A stretch of DNA of 64,000 nucleotides, taken from the NCBI RefSeq assembly GCF_004795895.1, contig NZ_CP039250.1:992001-1056000 (forward strand). The letters run 5' to 3'. The position numbers were made by a program, and so were the translations under genes. A model generated the notes under the pieces. The model ran no database searches, was not told where the DNA came from, and was given only the letters and a program-made list of their open reading frames with translations. The stretch's first letter is position 1. Every line of letters starts with the position of its first letter. This DNA is from Sphingopyxis sp. PAMC25046. Its GTDB lineage: Bacteria > Pseudomonadota > Alphaproteobacteria > Sphingomonadales > Sphingomonadaceae. Shown one piece after another: positions 32,776 to 41,566 of the stretch.

Positions 32776-34494
32776 GTGAATATCAGATTTGCTGCCCGCC
32801 TTTTGGCCCGTGCGGGCTACGCCGCTGCGGCGGTCGCAACAGCTGCCTTGCCGTCGGTCGCGATCGGGGCCGAGACGGCGCCGGCCCGTCCGCAACCGAC
32901 GCGTCCGAACGTGGTGGTAATCCTGCTCGACGACGTCGGCTTTTCCGACATGGGCAGCTTCGGCGGCGAAATCCCGACGCCGAACATCGACGCGCTGACG
33001 AAAAACGGCCTCGCCTTCACGCAATTCTATAACAATGCGCGGTGCAGCCCGTCGCGGGCGTCGCTGCTGACGGGCACCTATCCGCATCAGGCGGGGCTGG
33101 GGCATCTCGAATCGGTGCATGTTCCGGGTTCGAAAGGTCTGCACAGCAAGCTTTCAGATCGCGTCGTCACTCTGGCCGAGGTGCTGAAATCGGCGGGCTA
33201 TTTCACCGCGATGGCGGGCAAGTGGCACCTCGGCATCTCGCGTGGCGTCGGCCCGTGGCAGCGCGGCTTCGACCGGTCGCTCACCTCGCCCTCGGGCGAG
33301 CTTTATTACCGCGACCAGCCGCAGCCGCTGGCAAAATCCGTCTATATCGACGGCGAGCGCGTGCCTGCGGGTTCACCGCGCGTCGGGCAGGGCTATTGGT
33401 ATTCGTCGGACATGTTCGTCGACTGGCAGACGAAGTTCATCGGCGAGGCGCGCGAACAGCGCAAACCCTTCTTCCTCTATATGCCCTTTGTCGGAGCACA
33501 TTTTCCGTTGATGGCGCCGCCCGAGGATGTCGCTAAGTTCAAGGGCCGGTACATGCAGGGCTGGGAGGCGGTGCGCCGCGATCGCTTCGAGCGGCAAAAG
33601 CAGCTCGGCATCATCGCCGCTGACGCCGAACTGCCCGCTGCGCTGCCGGGAAGCTACGACTGGAATAAATTGTCCGCGGAGGAGAAGGATCGGTTCGACA
33701 CCATGATGGCGGTCTATGCCGCTGTGGTTCACCGCGTCGACCGTGCGATCGGCACGCTCGTCGACCGCCTGCGGCAGTCGGGCGAGCTCGACAATACGCT
33801 GATCCTGCTGATGAACGACAATGGCGGGACCGCCGAAAGCGGGCCGGACGGCCGGCTCAAGGGCGACGGGTTGCCGGGTAGCGCGCAGTCGGTGGTCTGG
33901 ACCGGAATGAACTGGGCGACGCTGCAAAACGCGCCCTTCCAATATTATAAGCACCACACCTACGAGGGCGGGATCGCGACGCCGCTGATCGCACATTGGC
34001 CGCGCGGGATCGCCGCGAAGGCGCGCGGCACCCTCGTGCGCGAGCCGGGGCATCTGATCGACGTCATGCCGACGCTCGTCGAGATCGCCGGGGCCACTTA
34101 TCCAAAGGCCTTTAACGGCCATGCGATCCTGCCCATGGAGGGGCGTTCGATGGTGCCCGCCTTCCGCGGCGAGGCGCTGACCCGCGGCAAGCCGATCTTC
34201 TGGGAGCATGAAGGCAACCGCGCCGTCCGCGACGGCAAGTGGAAACTCGTCGCCGGCTTCCAGAAGCCGTGGCAGCTCTTCGACATGACCGCCGACCGCA
34301 CCGAAATGCACGATCTTGCCGCGAAGGAGCCGGGCCGGGTTCGCGAGATGGCCGGTCAATGGGACGCCTGGGCGGCGCGCAGCTTTGTCGATGCGTGGAG
34401 CGAGGCCTACGACCCGCATCTCAAAGGCAAGCAACGCCGGATCTGGGGCGGGGCAGACGTTCCGCAGCTGCCGCAGGCGCTGATCGGGAAATAG
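32776..34494 (+). CDS. Secreted arylsulfatase (S1_4-like)
   Basis: A 572-residue type I sulfatase with a signal peptide (YAAAAVATAALPSVAIGA) and a GTG start at 32776 downstream of GGGAGAG. The modification site is ARCSPSRASLLTG with Cys90, a canonical C-x-P-S-R. VVVILLDDVGFSDMGSFGG, MAGKWHLG, LMNDNGGTAESG and YEGGIATPLIAHWP are typical of the large arylsulfatase A/S1_4 branch. It is a single-gene unit after the divergent receptor and marks the right edge of the polysaccharide locus. Its substrate position on the sugar is unknown. Confidence 0.88.
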   Translation: MNIRFAARLLARAGYAAAAVATAALPSVAIGAETAPARPQPTRPNVVVILLDDVGFSDMGSFGGEIPTPNIDALTKNGLAFTQFYNNARCSPSRASLLTGTYPHQAGLGHLESVHVPGSKGLHSKLSDRVVTLAEVLKSAGYFTAMAGKWHLGISRGVGPWQRGFDRSLTSPSGELYYRDQPQPLAKSVYIDGERVPAGSPRVGQGYWYSSDMFVDWQTKFIGEAREQRKPFFLYMPFVGAHFPLMAPPEDVAKFKGRYMQGWEAVRRDRFERQKQLGIIAADAELPAALPGSYDWNKLSAEEKDRFDTMMAVYAAVVHRVDRAIGTLVDRLRQSGELDNTLILLMNDNGGTAESGPDGRLKGDGLPGSAQSVVWTGMNWATLQNAPFQYYKHHTYEGGIATPLIAHWPRGIAAKARGTLVREPGHLIDVMPTLVEIAGATYPKAFNGHAILPMEGRSMVPAFRGEALTRGKPIFWEHEGNRAVRDGKWKLVAGFQKPWQLFDMTADRTEMHDLAAKEPGRVREMAGQWDAWAARSFVDAWSEAYDPHLKGKQRRIWGGADVPQLPQALIGK

Positions 34495-34525
34495 GGCCGG
34501 TCGCTCCAGGCGCGGCGCACGGCGC

Positions 34526-35923
34526 TTACGTCTCGGGCAAAGCCGGGTCCTGCGTGAGCACCGTCAGGAAGTCGTCCGCCCAGCCGATGACGTCGGCGTC
34601 GCGAACGACGGCGTAGAGCTTTTCCCAGCGCGCCTTGCGTTCCGCGAGCGGCATGTGCATCGCGGTCCAGAGCGCGCGGGCGACGTCACCGCCGTCGTGC
34701 GGATTGACGAGCAACGCGTCGGTGAGTTGCTCGGCCGCGCCCGCGAAGCGCGAGAGGATCAATACGCCCGGATCGTCGGGGTCCTGTGCCGCGACATATT
34801 CCTTTGCGACGAGGTTCATCCCGTCGCGGAGCGGAGTCACGAGGCCGATCTTCGCCGCCCGATAGAAGCCGAACAATTCGGCGCGGCCGAAACCGCGGTT
34901 GACGTATCGGATCGGAACGAGGTCGACGTCCGAGTGCGCGCCGTTGAACTGGCCGGTCTTCTGCTCGAGCGTCGCGCGGATCCGCTGGTAAGAGCGGACG
35001 TCCTCGCGCGAGGGCGGCGCGATCTGGACGAAGAGTAGATCGTTGACCATGTCGTCGTGGCTGGCGAACAGCCGTTCGAGCGCGTCGATCCGTTCGGGAA
35101 GCCCCTTGCTGTAGTCGAGCCGGTCGACGCCGATCGCGATTGTGCGCTTGCGTGCGCTGGTGCCCAGCCGCTGCTGCGATCGCCGGGCGATCTCGGTCTC
35201 GCCGAGCGCCATGAATTCGGCATGGTCGATACCGATGGGAAAGGCGCGCGCGATGGTGCTTCGGCCGTCAATGCGGACGGTGCCGCTCTCCTCGTCGACT
35301 TCGGCCCCATGTTCCTTCCGGCAATAATGGAGGAAGCTTTCGAGCCATTCGACCGACTGAAAGCCGATGACGTCATAGTGGAGCATCGCGGCGACGAGCC
35401 GCTCGTGATGCGGGAGTGAGACGAGCAGGCGCGTCGGCGGCCACGGGATATGCAGGAACAGGCCGATGCGGTTCGTCACCCCCTGCGCGCGCAGCCGTTC
35501 GCCGAGTGGCAGGAAGTGGTAGTCCTGCACCCAGACGACATCCTCCTCCTCGATCAGCGGATAGAGGCTGTTCGCGAACCGCTCGTTGACGCGTTCATAG
35601 CCGCGGCCGAATTCATTCTCATATTCGGCAAGATCGATGCGGTAGTGAAAGAGCGGCCAGAGCGTTCGGTTGGCATAGCCATTGTAATACTCGTCGACGT
35701 CGTGGGGCTCGAGATCGACGGTCGCGGTGGTGAAGCCGTCGACGCGCTCCATCGTGAGCTGACCCGTGAAACGTTCGACCTCGTTTCCCGACCAGCCGAA
35801 CCAGATGCCACCGCGCTTGCGCAGCGCCGCGCTCATCGCGACCGCAAGGCCGCCCTGCGCGCCCGCCGCGCCGCGCCCCTTGGCGACCGAGACGCGGTTC
35901 GAGACGACGATCAGCCGGCTCAT
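34526..35923 (-). CDS. otsA: Trehalose-6-phosphate synthase
   Basis: Makes trehalose 6-phosphate from UDP-glucose and glucose 6-phosphate (GT20). The 465-residue protein begins SRLIVVSNRVS, has GGLAVAM, VWVQDYHFLPLGERLR, GLFLHIPWPP, RLDYSKGLPERI, PLRDGMNLVAKEYVA and GVLILSRFAGAAEQL, all core OtsA motifs. ATG 35923 overlaps the upstream GH15 stop (ATGA). Third gene of the otsB-GH15-otsA operon. The usual role is osmotic and desiccation protection. Confidence 0.95.
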   Translation of the reverse strand: MSRLIVVSNRVSVAKGRGAAGAQGGLAVAMSAALRKRGGIWFGWSGNEVERFTGQLTMERVDGFTTATVDLEPHDVDEYYNGYANRTLWPLFHYRIDLAEYENEFGRGYERVNERFANSLYPLIEEEDVVWVQDYHFLPLGERLRAQGVTNRIGLFLHIPWPPTRLLVSLPHHERLVAAMLHYDVIGFQSVEWLESFLHYCRKEHGAEVDEESGTVRIDGRSTIARAFPIGIDHAEFMALGETEIARRSQQRLGTSARKRTIAIGVDRLDYSKGLPERIDALERLFASHDDMVNDLLFVQIAPPSREDVRSYQRIRATLEQKTGQFNGAHSDVDLVPIRYVNRGFGRAELFGFYRAAKIGLVTPLRDGMNLVAKEYVAAQDPDDPGVLILSRFAGAAEQLTDALLVNPHDGGDVARALWTAMHMPLAERKARWEKLYAVVRDADVIGWADDFLTVLTQDPALPET

Positions 35924-37701
35924 CGCACCGTGTCCCAGCCGCGCGAGAGCAGCCCCGCGCAATGGATGATCCCGACAAGCGAATAGGTCTGGGGGAAATT
36001 GCCCCACAATTCGCCGCTTTCGAAATCAAGGTCCTCGGAAAGCAGACCCGATGGTGTTCGATGCGCGAGCATCTTTCCGAACAGCTCGCGGGCTTCCTCG
36101 CCCCGACCGCACAGGTGCAGCGCCTCGATCAACCAGAAGGTACAGAAGTTGAACGCGGTCTCGGGGAGACCAAAATCATCCTCGCTGTCATAGCGCAGCA
36201 TATGTTCGCCGCGGCGCAGCGCCTTTTCGATTGCGGCGAAAGTTGCCTGGAAACGCGGATTGTCGGCGCGGATATAACGCAGCTCGACCATCTGGAGCAG
36301 GCTGGCGTCGAGATGGGCATGGCCAAAGGCGGCGCCATAATGGCCCGCGGTCTCGTCCCAGGCCTCGCGCTCGATCGTTTCTCGGATTTTGGCAGCGCGT
36401 TCTTTCCAATGGGCTTCACGGTCGGGTTTGCCGATGCGCGCGGCGACATTGCCGAGCCGGTCGCACGCCGCCCAGCTCATCACCGCCGAATAGGTGTGGA
36501 CGAGCTGCTTGGTGCGAAATTCCCACAATCCGGCGTCGGGCTGGTCGTGCATTGCCCATGCGACTTCGCCGACGCTTTCGAGGCTTTCGAAATCGCGCTC
36601 GTCGGCCATGCGGAACAGCCGCTGGTCGAAGAAGCCCTGCACCGTCGGCAGCACGATCTGTCCATAGGCGTCGTGCTGGATCTGCTGATAGGCCGCGTTG
36701 CCGATCCGCACCGGTCCCATACCGCGATAACCCGCGAGATGTTCGGCGACGCCCTCGTCCAGTTCGGCGACGCCCATCACCGAATAGAGCGGCTGGATAT
36801 GCCCGCCCGCGGCGCGATCGACGATGTTGCGGAGGTAAGCGAGATATTTTTCGAGCACGTCGAGCGCGCCAAGCCGATTGAGCGCCTGAACCGTGTAATA
36901 GGCATCGCGGATCCAGCAATAGCGATAGTCCCAGTTGCGCTCGCTGTGCGGTGCCTCGGGGATCGATGTCGTCAGCGCGGCGACTATGGCGCCGGTCTCC
37001 TCATGCTGGCAGAGCTTGAGCGTGATCGCGGCGCGGATCACAGCGTCCTGCCAGTCCATCGGCGTCGCGAGCCCGCGCACCCAGCTGCGCCAATATTGAC
37101 CTGTCGCTTCCTCCATCCCGCGCACCGATTCGCGGACGTTGCCGGTAAAGGGCTCGTCGGGGCCGAGGAAGAAATGGAGGTCGGATTCGACGCGGAATGC
37201 GAGCTCCTGCATGAGATAGCCGACCGGCGCGTCGGTAGTGAGGCGGAGCGGCTGGTTGCCGATAAGATAGCGGATATGATTGGTGCCGCGCGTGGTCGGC
37301 GCGCGTTCAGCGCCATGGCCGCGCATCGGCGAAAGGTTCATCCGGATGCGCGGACTGCCGGCGACGGGGCGGACGATGCGCGTGTAGGCGACGGGCCGGT
37401 ACATCCGTCCCGAGCGTTCGGAGCGCGGGCAGAAGTCGATGATATCGACCGCGCTGCCATCGGCGGCTTCGAGGCGCGTCACGAGGATCGGTGTGTTGCG
37501 GCTGTAACGGGGAGTGGCGCGCACCTGCCCTTCGAGCGCGAAACGCCACACCCCCTCGTCCTGCCGTTCGCCGTTCATCAGGGCGCAGAAGACCGGGTCG
37601 CCGTCAACGCGCGGGACGCATCCCCAGACGAGCCCCGCCGCGCTGTCGACGAGGGCGCTGACCTGACAATTGCCGATCGGCCAAAGGGACAAATTGCTCA
37701 C
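35920..37701 (-). CDS. GH15-family glucoamylase/trehalase-like protein
   Basis: A 593-residue cytoplasmic GH15 protein: an N-terminal beta domain (NLSLWPIGNCQVSALVD, WGCVPRVDGDPVFCALM) and an (alpha/alpha)6 domain. The catalytic segments are ERNWDYRYCWIRDA and, near the C-terminus, LLSEDLDFESGELWGNFPQTYSLVGI, which holds the expected catalytic Glu. GTG 37701 overlaps the otsB stop (GTGA). Members next to otsA/otsB are often annotated as glucoamylase, and some act as trehalases; the coupling here suggests tuning of trehalose or glucan pools rather than starch digestion. Confidence 0.88.
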   Translation of the reverse strand: MSNLSLWPIGNCQVSALVDSAAGLVWGCVPRVDGDPVFCALMNGERQDEGVWRFALEGQVRATPRYSRNTPILVTRLEAADGSAVDIIDFCPRSERSGRMYRPVAYTRIVRPVAGSPRIRMNLSPMRGHGAERAPTTRGTNHIRYLIGNQPLRLTTDAPVGYLMQELAFRVESDLHFFLGPDEPFTGNVRESVRGMEEATGQYWRSWVRGLATPMDWQDAVIRAAITLKLCQHEETGAIVAALTTSIPEAPHSERNWDYRYCWIRDAYYTVQALNRLGALDVLEKYLAYLRNIVDRAAGGHIQPLYSVMGVAELDEGVAEHLAGYRGMGPVRIGNAAYQQIQHDAYGQIVLPTVQGFFDQRLFRMADERDFESLESVGEVAWAMHDQPDAGLWEFRTKQLVHTYSAVMSWAACDRLGNVAARIGKPDREAHWKERAAKIRETIEREAWDETAGHYGAAFGHAHLDASLLQMVELRYIRADNPRFQATFAAIEKALRRGEHMLRYDSEDDFGLPETAFNFCTFWLIEALHLCGRGEEARELFGKMLAHRTPSGLLSEDLDFESGELWGNFPQTYSLVGIIHCAGLLSRGWDTVR

Positions 37702-38429
37702 AGGCCCAGCCAATTATAGACCTCGCGGGTGCCGGGAAGCCGGTAATGAGCGGCGGTCGGACGCGGTGCGCCGACGAGGATGCCGTGCCCCCCTACCGCC
37801 GCCGCGGCGGCAAAGCCGTCTTCGTCGGTAATGTCGTCTCCGATGAAAACCGGCGTGGCGCCGGCGTAGGGCGACTGGTCCAGAAGCCGCGCCACCGCCA
37901 GTCCCTTGTTGGCTTGCGCCGGTCCCAGTTCGACAACCATCTTGCCTCGCCGCACGGCCAGACCTTCGCGCTCTGCAATATCGTCCATGACGCTAAAGAC
38001 GGCTGCCTCGGCATGTGGTTCCTGCCGGTAATGGATTGCCATGCCGTGCGGCTTGGTTTCGACAAGCAGGCCGGGCCACCGCGCCGCGAGCGACGCGATT
38101 GCCATGTTTGTATCGCCGGATAGCGTGACCGCCGGTACAGTGGCATCGCCTTGTTCGGCGCCGTGCGAACCCACTATCCTGATCGCCCCGCTGCCGAGAT
38201 GCCCGCCTATGTCCGAAAGCGACCGCCCGGTGATCAGCGCGAGGCGACCATCCACGCGCGCCGCCAAGGCTTCGAGCCGTCGTAAAAGATCGTCGGGGAC
38301 CAGGATCGCGTCCGGCGTTTCCGCGATGTCGACGAGCGTGCCGTCGAAATCCAGAAAGAGCGCCACCGGCTGCTGTGCCGCCCATTGCGTAAGCGGTGGC
38401 GGAAGCGGCAGATGGTCCCTTTTGTGCAT
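37698..38429 (-). CDS. otsB: Trehalose-6-phosphate phosphatase
   Basis: Dephosphorylates trehalose 6-phosphate. The 243-residue HAD-superfamily protein has FLDFDGTLVDIAETPD (nucleophile Asp), LALITGRSL, GSHGAEQ, KPHGMAIHYR, KMVVELGPAQANKG and FIGDDITDEDGF (Mg2+ Asp pair). ATG 38429 is chosen because the longer frame would use TTG. First gene of the coupled otsB-GH15-otsA unit. Confidence 0.93.
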   Translation of the reverse strand: MHKRDHLPLPPPLTQWAAQQPVALFLDFDGTLVDIAETPDAILVPDDLLRRLEALAARVDGRLALITGRSLSDIGGHLGSGAIRIVGSHGAEQGDATVPAVTLSGDTNMAIASLAARWPGLLVETKPHGMAIHYRQEPHAEAAVFSVMDDIAEREGLAVRRGKMVVELGPAQANKGLAVARLLDQSPYAGATPVFIGDDITDEDGFAAAAAVGGHGILVGAPRPTAAHYRLPGTREVYNWLGL

Positions 38430-38492
38430 CGCAGCAAGGCTAGAGGCCAAGGATGCGGGGGTCAACCATCGAACGGCCGACCGGAGCCGCCG

Positions 38493-38933
38493 CTATTTGC
38501 CTCCGCAATCGGGACAGACACCCACGACTTCCACGATGACGCGGCTCGGGCGGAAGCCTGCAGCTCGGCACAAGCGGTCGACTTCGGTCTCGTATCCGGC
38601 GTCGAGCGTGCGGGTGCGGCCGCAGCCGCGACAGATTGTTATCGCTCCGGGCTGGCCGCCGGCCTCGAAATAGGCATTCAGCGTTTCGACCCGATGGACG
38701 CGCCCGCCCAACCGATCGAGGATCCGATAAACCTGGTTGGGCGCCAGCGGCACACCGAGCACCCGGCTTTGGCGCGCGATCCTGTAGGCTCCGAGCGGCC
38801 GCGGACTGGCACGCACGATTGCCAGGACGACTTCCTCGAGCTCCGCGGGCGTCCGCTTGGCATTTTCGCGTCGCGTATCTTTGCGACCTGCACCGGTGCC
38901 GGGCGGGCGGATCTGCTCGCCATGCTCAGGCAA
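38493..38933 (-). CDS. zur: Fur-family transcriptional regulator, Zur-type
   Basis: About 146 residues. Winged-helix features are ELEEVVLAIVRASPRPLGAYRIARQ and APNQVYRILDRL. The C-terminal domain has two CxxC pairs (ICRGCG and GVCPDCGG), the structural zinc site of Fur-family proteins, plus an RVHRVETLNAYFEA dimer strand. The divergent ZnuD-like receptor and the MerC-like protein in the same operon argue for zinc sensing (Zur) rather than iron. No ATG is available; TTG 38933 overlaps the end of the MerC-like gene by 8 bases, so the start is somewhat uncertain. Confidence 0.85.
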   Translation of the reverse strand: MPEHGEQIRPPGTGAGRKDTRRENAKRTPAELEEVVLAIVRASPRPLGAYRIARQSRVLGVPLAPNQVYRILDRLGGRVHRVETLNAYFEAGGQPGAITICRGCGRTRTLDAGYETEVDRLCRAAGFRPSRVIVEVVGVCPDCGGK

Positions 38934-39330
38934 GGGTCCGGCGTAGCCGCCAGTTGATAAGATGCCCGCCGATCAGAAACAGGCTGCCGATCGCCGTTAT
39001 CCCCGCCGACGCCGGCTCGCCCCAGACGGGGAACAGCGCGGCCACGATGCAGGCGACCCCCGCCGCCCCGAGCTGTGCTGGAAGAAGGGCGCGGTGCCGG
39101 CGGTAACCGAGAAGGAACGCGAGGGCGGCCGCGGGGACGACCAGCGCAGCCGCCACGATGTGGAAAAGCTCCGATTCGAAAAAGGTCCCGACCAGCATCG
39201 GCAAGGCGAGCAGGATCAGCGGCAATGCCAGACAATGTCCGAGGCAGAGGAGCGAGGCCGACACCGCCGTTCCTTCGACGAGGTTCGTCGTCATTTGGCG
39301 CCGCGAAGGGCGCGAGGGGAGAGCGCACAT
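38926..39330 (-). CDS. MerC-domain inner-membrane protein
   Basis: A 134-residue protein with about four membrane segments. SLLCLGHCLALPLILLALP carries the Cys-x-x-His-Cys-like arrangement of MerC, followed by GYRRHRALLPAQLG and a C-terminal GGHLINWRLRR. MerC proteins move mercury, but MerC-domain proteins located with Zur are thought to handle zinc. ATG 39330 is preceded by AAGG; ATG 39294 is an alternative. Cotranscribed with the Fur-family regulator and divergent from the ZnuD-like receptor across a palindrome. Confidence 0.85.
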   Translation of the reverse strand: MCALPSRPSRRQMTTNLVEGTAVSASLLCLGHCLALPLILLALPMLVGTFFESELFHIVAAALVVPAAALAFLLGYRRHRALLPAQLGAAGVACIVAALFPVWGEPASAGITAIGSLFLIGGHLINWRLRRTLA

Positions 39331-39354
39331 GGAAGAAAAACCTTGAGGGGTTGT

Positions 39355-39372
39355 GATATGAGATAACGTATC
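39355..39372. promoter_or_regulatory. Candidate Zur box
   Basis: GATATGAGATAACGTATC differs at three positions from the perfect palindrome GATACGTTATAACGTATC. It lies between the divergent MerC-zur operon and the ZnuD-like receptor, where it could control both. Confidence 0.65.
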
Positions 39373-39408
39373 ATATACGGCCGGCGTCCAGATAAGAAAG
39401 GGGTTTTT

Positions 39409-41499
39409 GTGAAGTTTCGAGTTCTCCTCCTGTCCGCCGCGGTTCCGGCGGTCGTTCCGCACATCGCCTTTGCGGGCGAAACGGTGCCGGCGGTCAAATC
39501 CGCTGCAGGGCCCGACGCCGGCTTCATGCAGGCCGGCAGCAACGCCGATCCCGAGATTGTCGTCTCGGCCAATGTCCTCGGCCTGCGCGCCGACGAGACC
39601 GCAACGCCGGTGATCACGCTGACTGGCGAGGAATTGGTTCACCGCCGTCAGGCGACGCTGGGCGATACGCTCGCCGGACAGCCGGGCATTAACTTCGACA
39701 ATTTCGGCGGCGGCGCGAGCCGGCCGGTCATCCGCGGGCAGACCGCGCCGCGCGTCCAGGCGCTGTCCGACGGCGCGAGCGTCCACGACGCGTCGGCGAT
39801 CTCGCCCGACCATGCGGTGACGACCGAACCGCTGCTGCTGCGCGGGATCGAGGTGCTGCGCGGCCCGTCGGCGCTTCTCTATGGCGGCAGCGCGATCGGC
39901 GGCGCGATCAACCTGCTCGACGAAAAGGTGCCGACATCGATCCCCGACGGCGGCATCGCGGGCACGGTCGAGGGCCGCTTCGGCACCGCCGACGACGAAC
40001 GCTCGCTGGTCGGCGGGATCACCATCGGCGGGCAGGGGCTCGCGCTCCGCGTCGAGGGCGTCCATCGCTCGTCGAACGACTATCGGGTGCCCAAGGGGTT
40101 CGGCGAACGCCATGTCGACGGATCGTACAACGACACCTCGACCTTTACCGTCGGCGGTTCATGGGTCGGCAGCGGCGGCTATCTGGGCGTCGCCTATACG
40201 CGCCAGCGCAGCGAATATGGCCTGCCGGGGCACAGCCACGATTATGAAGGCTGCCACCCGCACGGCAGCAGCCTGCACTGCGGCGGCCACGGCCATGATG
40301 ACGAGGATCATGACCACGACCATGATCATGACCACGAACATGAGGAAGTGCCCTTCGTCAAATTGCGCAGCGAACGGTTCGATATCCGCAGCGAATATGA
40401 AGATCCGCTGCCGGGCTTCGAAAAGGTCCGCTTCCGCCTGTCGTTCACCGATTATGAGCATGACGAGATCGAGCATGACGAGGTCGCGACGACCTTCAAG
40501 AACAAGGCGCACGAACTGCGTTTCGAACTCGCGCACAAGCCGATCGGCCCGCTGCGTGGCGCGTTCGGGGTGCAGCATTCGGAAAGCCAGTTCAGCGCGG
40601 TCGGCGAAGAAGCCTTCCTGCCCGAAAGCGATACGCGGCGCACCGCGCTGTTCCTGATGGAAACGCTGACCGCCGGCCCGGTCCGCTTCGAGCTTGCGGC
40701 GCGGCAGGAATGGCAGCGGATCGAGACGACGCTGAACCGCGAGGTCAGCCACAAGCCCTTTTCGATCTCGGGCGCCGCGGTCTGGGACATCGGCGGCGAC
40801 TATTCGCTCGCGCTGTCGCTCGCGCGCTCGCAGCGCGCGCCGAATGTGCAGGAGCTTTATGCGCGCGGTATCCACCTCGCGACCAATACCTATGAACTCG
40901 GCACCGCGACGCTCGGCAAGGAAACGGGCAAGTCGATCGACCTGACCTTCCGCAAGACGAAGGGGGCGACGACCTTCACGATCGGCGCCTATCATCAGGA
41001 TTTCGACGATTATATCTTCGCCAACACGCTCGATCAGTTCGAGGACTTCCGTCTCATCCGATATGAGGCGGCCGACGCGACCTTCACCGGGGTCGATGGC
41101 GAAGTGCGGCATGATTTCGGCGATGTCGGCGTGTCGCTGTTCGGCGATTATGTCCGCGCGAAGTTCAAGGACGGGCTCGGCAATCTGCCGCGCATTCCCG
41201 CCGGCCGGCTCGGCGCGCGCGCCGACGGGCGCTGGGGGGGCTTGTCGGGTGACGTCGAATATTATCATGTCTTCGAACAGGACCGGATCGCGGACTTCGA
41301 GACGCGGACGCGAGGCTATGACATGCTCAACGCGACGCTCGCCTACAAGCTCGATCTCGGCCCGAAGGCCGATACCGAATTGTTCGTGCGCGCGACCAAT
41401 TTGACCAACGAGCTCGCCTATAATCACGCATCCTTCATCAAAAATGCGTCGCCGCTGCGCGGGCGCAATTTCGTCTTCGGGCTGCGAACGAGCTTCTAG
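39409..41499 (+). CDS. znuD: ZnuD-like TonB-dependent zinc receptor
   Basis: A 696-residue outer-membrane receptor predicted to import zinc or a zinc complex. GTG 39409 follows AAGGGG. After a signal peptide come the plug motifs VVSANVLGLRADE, TLGDTLAGQPGINFDNFGGGASRPVIRG and EVLRGPSALLYGGSAIGGAINL. The barrel ends in RNFVFGLRTSF. A loop at about residues 275-312 is packed with His, Asp and Glu (HGHDDEDHDHDHDHDHEHEE), as in ZnuD of Neisseria and Acinetobacter. The Zur-type regulator next door and the palindromic box agree. It is not similar to the two carbohydrate receptors of the left region. Confidence 0.92.
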   Translation: MKFRVLLLSAAVPAVVPHIAFAGETVPAVKSAAGPDAGFMQAGSNADPEIVVSANVLGLRADETATPVITLTGEELVHRRQATLGDTLAGQPGINFDNFGGGASRPVIRGQTAPRVQALSDGASVHDASAISPDHAVTTEPLLLRGIEVLRGPSALLYGGSAIGGAINLLDEKVPTSIPDGGIAGTVEGRFGTADDERSLVGGITIGGQGLALRVEGVHRSSNDYRVPKGFGERHVDGSYNDTSTFTVGGSWVGSGGYLGVAYTRQRSEYGLPGHSHDYEGCHPHGSSLHCGGHGHDDEDHDHDHDHDHEHEEVPFVKLRSERFDIRSEYEDPLPGFEKVRFRLSFTDYEHDEIEHDEVATTFKNKAHELRFELAHKPIGPLRGAFGVQHSESQFSAVGEEAFLPESDTRRTALFLMETLTAGPVRFELAARQEWQRIETTLNREVSHKPFSISGAAVWDIGGDYSLALSLARSQRAPNVQELYARGIHLATNTYELGTATLGKETGKSIDLTFRKTKGATTFTIGAYHQDFDDYIFANTLDQFEDFRLIRYEAADATFTGVDGEVRHDFGDVGVSLFGDYVRAKFKDGLGNLPRIPAGRLGARADGRWGGLSGDVEYYHVFEQDRIADFETRTRGYDMLNATLAYKLDLGPKADTELFVRATNLTNELAYNHASFIKNASPLRGRNFVFGLRTSF

Positions 41500-41517
41500 G
41501 GGCCAAAAGGGGGCGGC

Positions 41518-41566
41518 CGGAAGGAGGGGCGCCTAGTCCCGCGCCCCTCCTTCCGCCGATTTTGTC
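41518..41566. terminator. Terminator between converging receptor and methyltransferase genes
   Basis: CGGAAGGAGGGGCGC (41518-41532) and GCGCCCCTCCTTCCG (41541-41555) form a perfect 15-bp stem, followed on the plus strand by CCGATTTTGTC. Confidence 0.8.

Noticed and set aside
10..34494. Search for carrageenase, agarase, ulvan lyase or alginate lyase
   Set aside because: None of the proteins shows GH16, GH50, GH82, GH86 or polysaccharide lyase motifs, so no endo-acting enzyme is claimed.
40290..40347. Short tandem repeat resembling a CRISPR or VNTR
   Set aside because: It is coding sequence for the His/Asp loop of the ZnuD-like receptor; no spacers.
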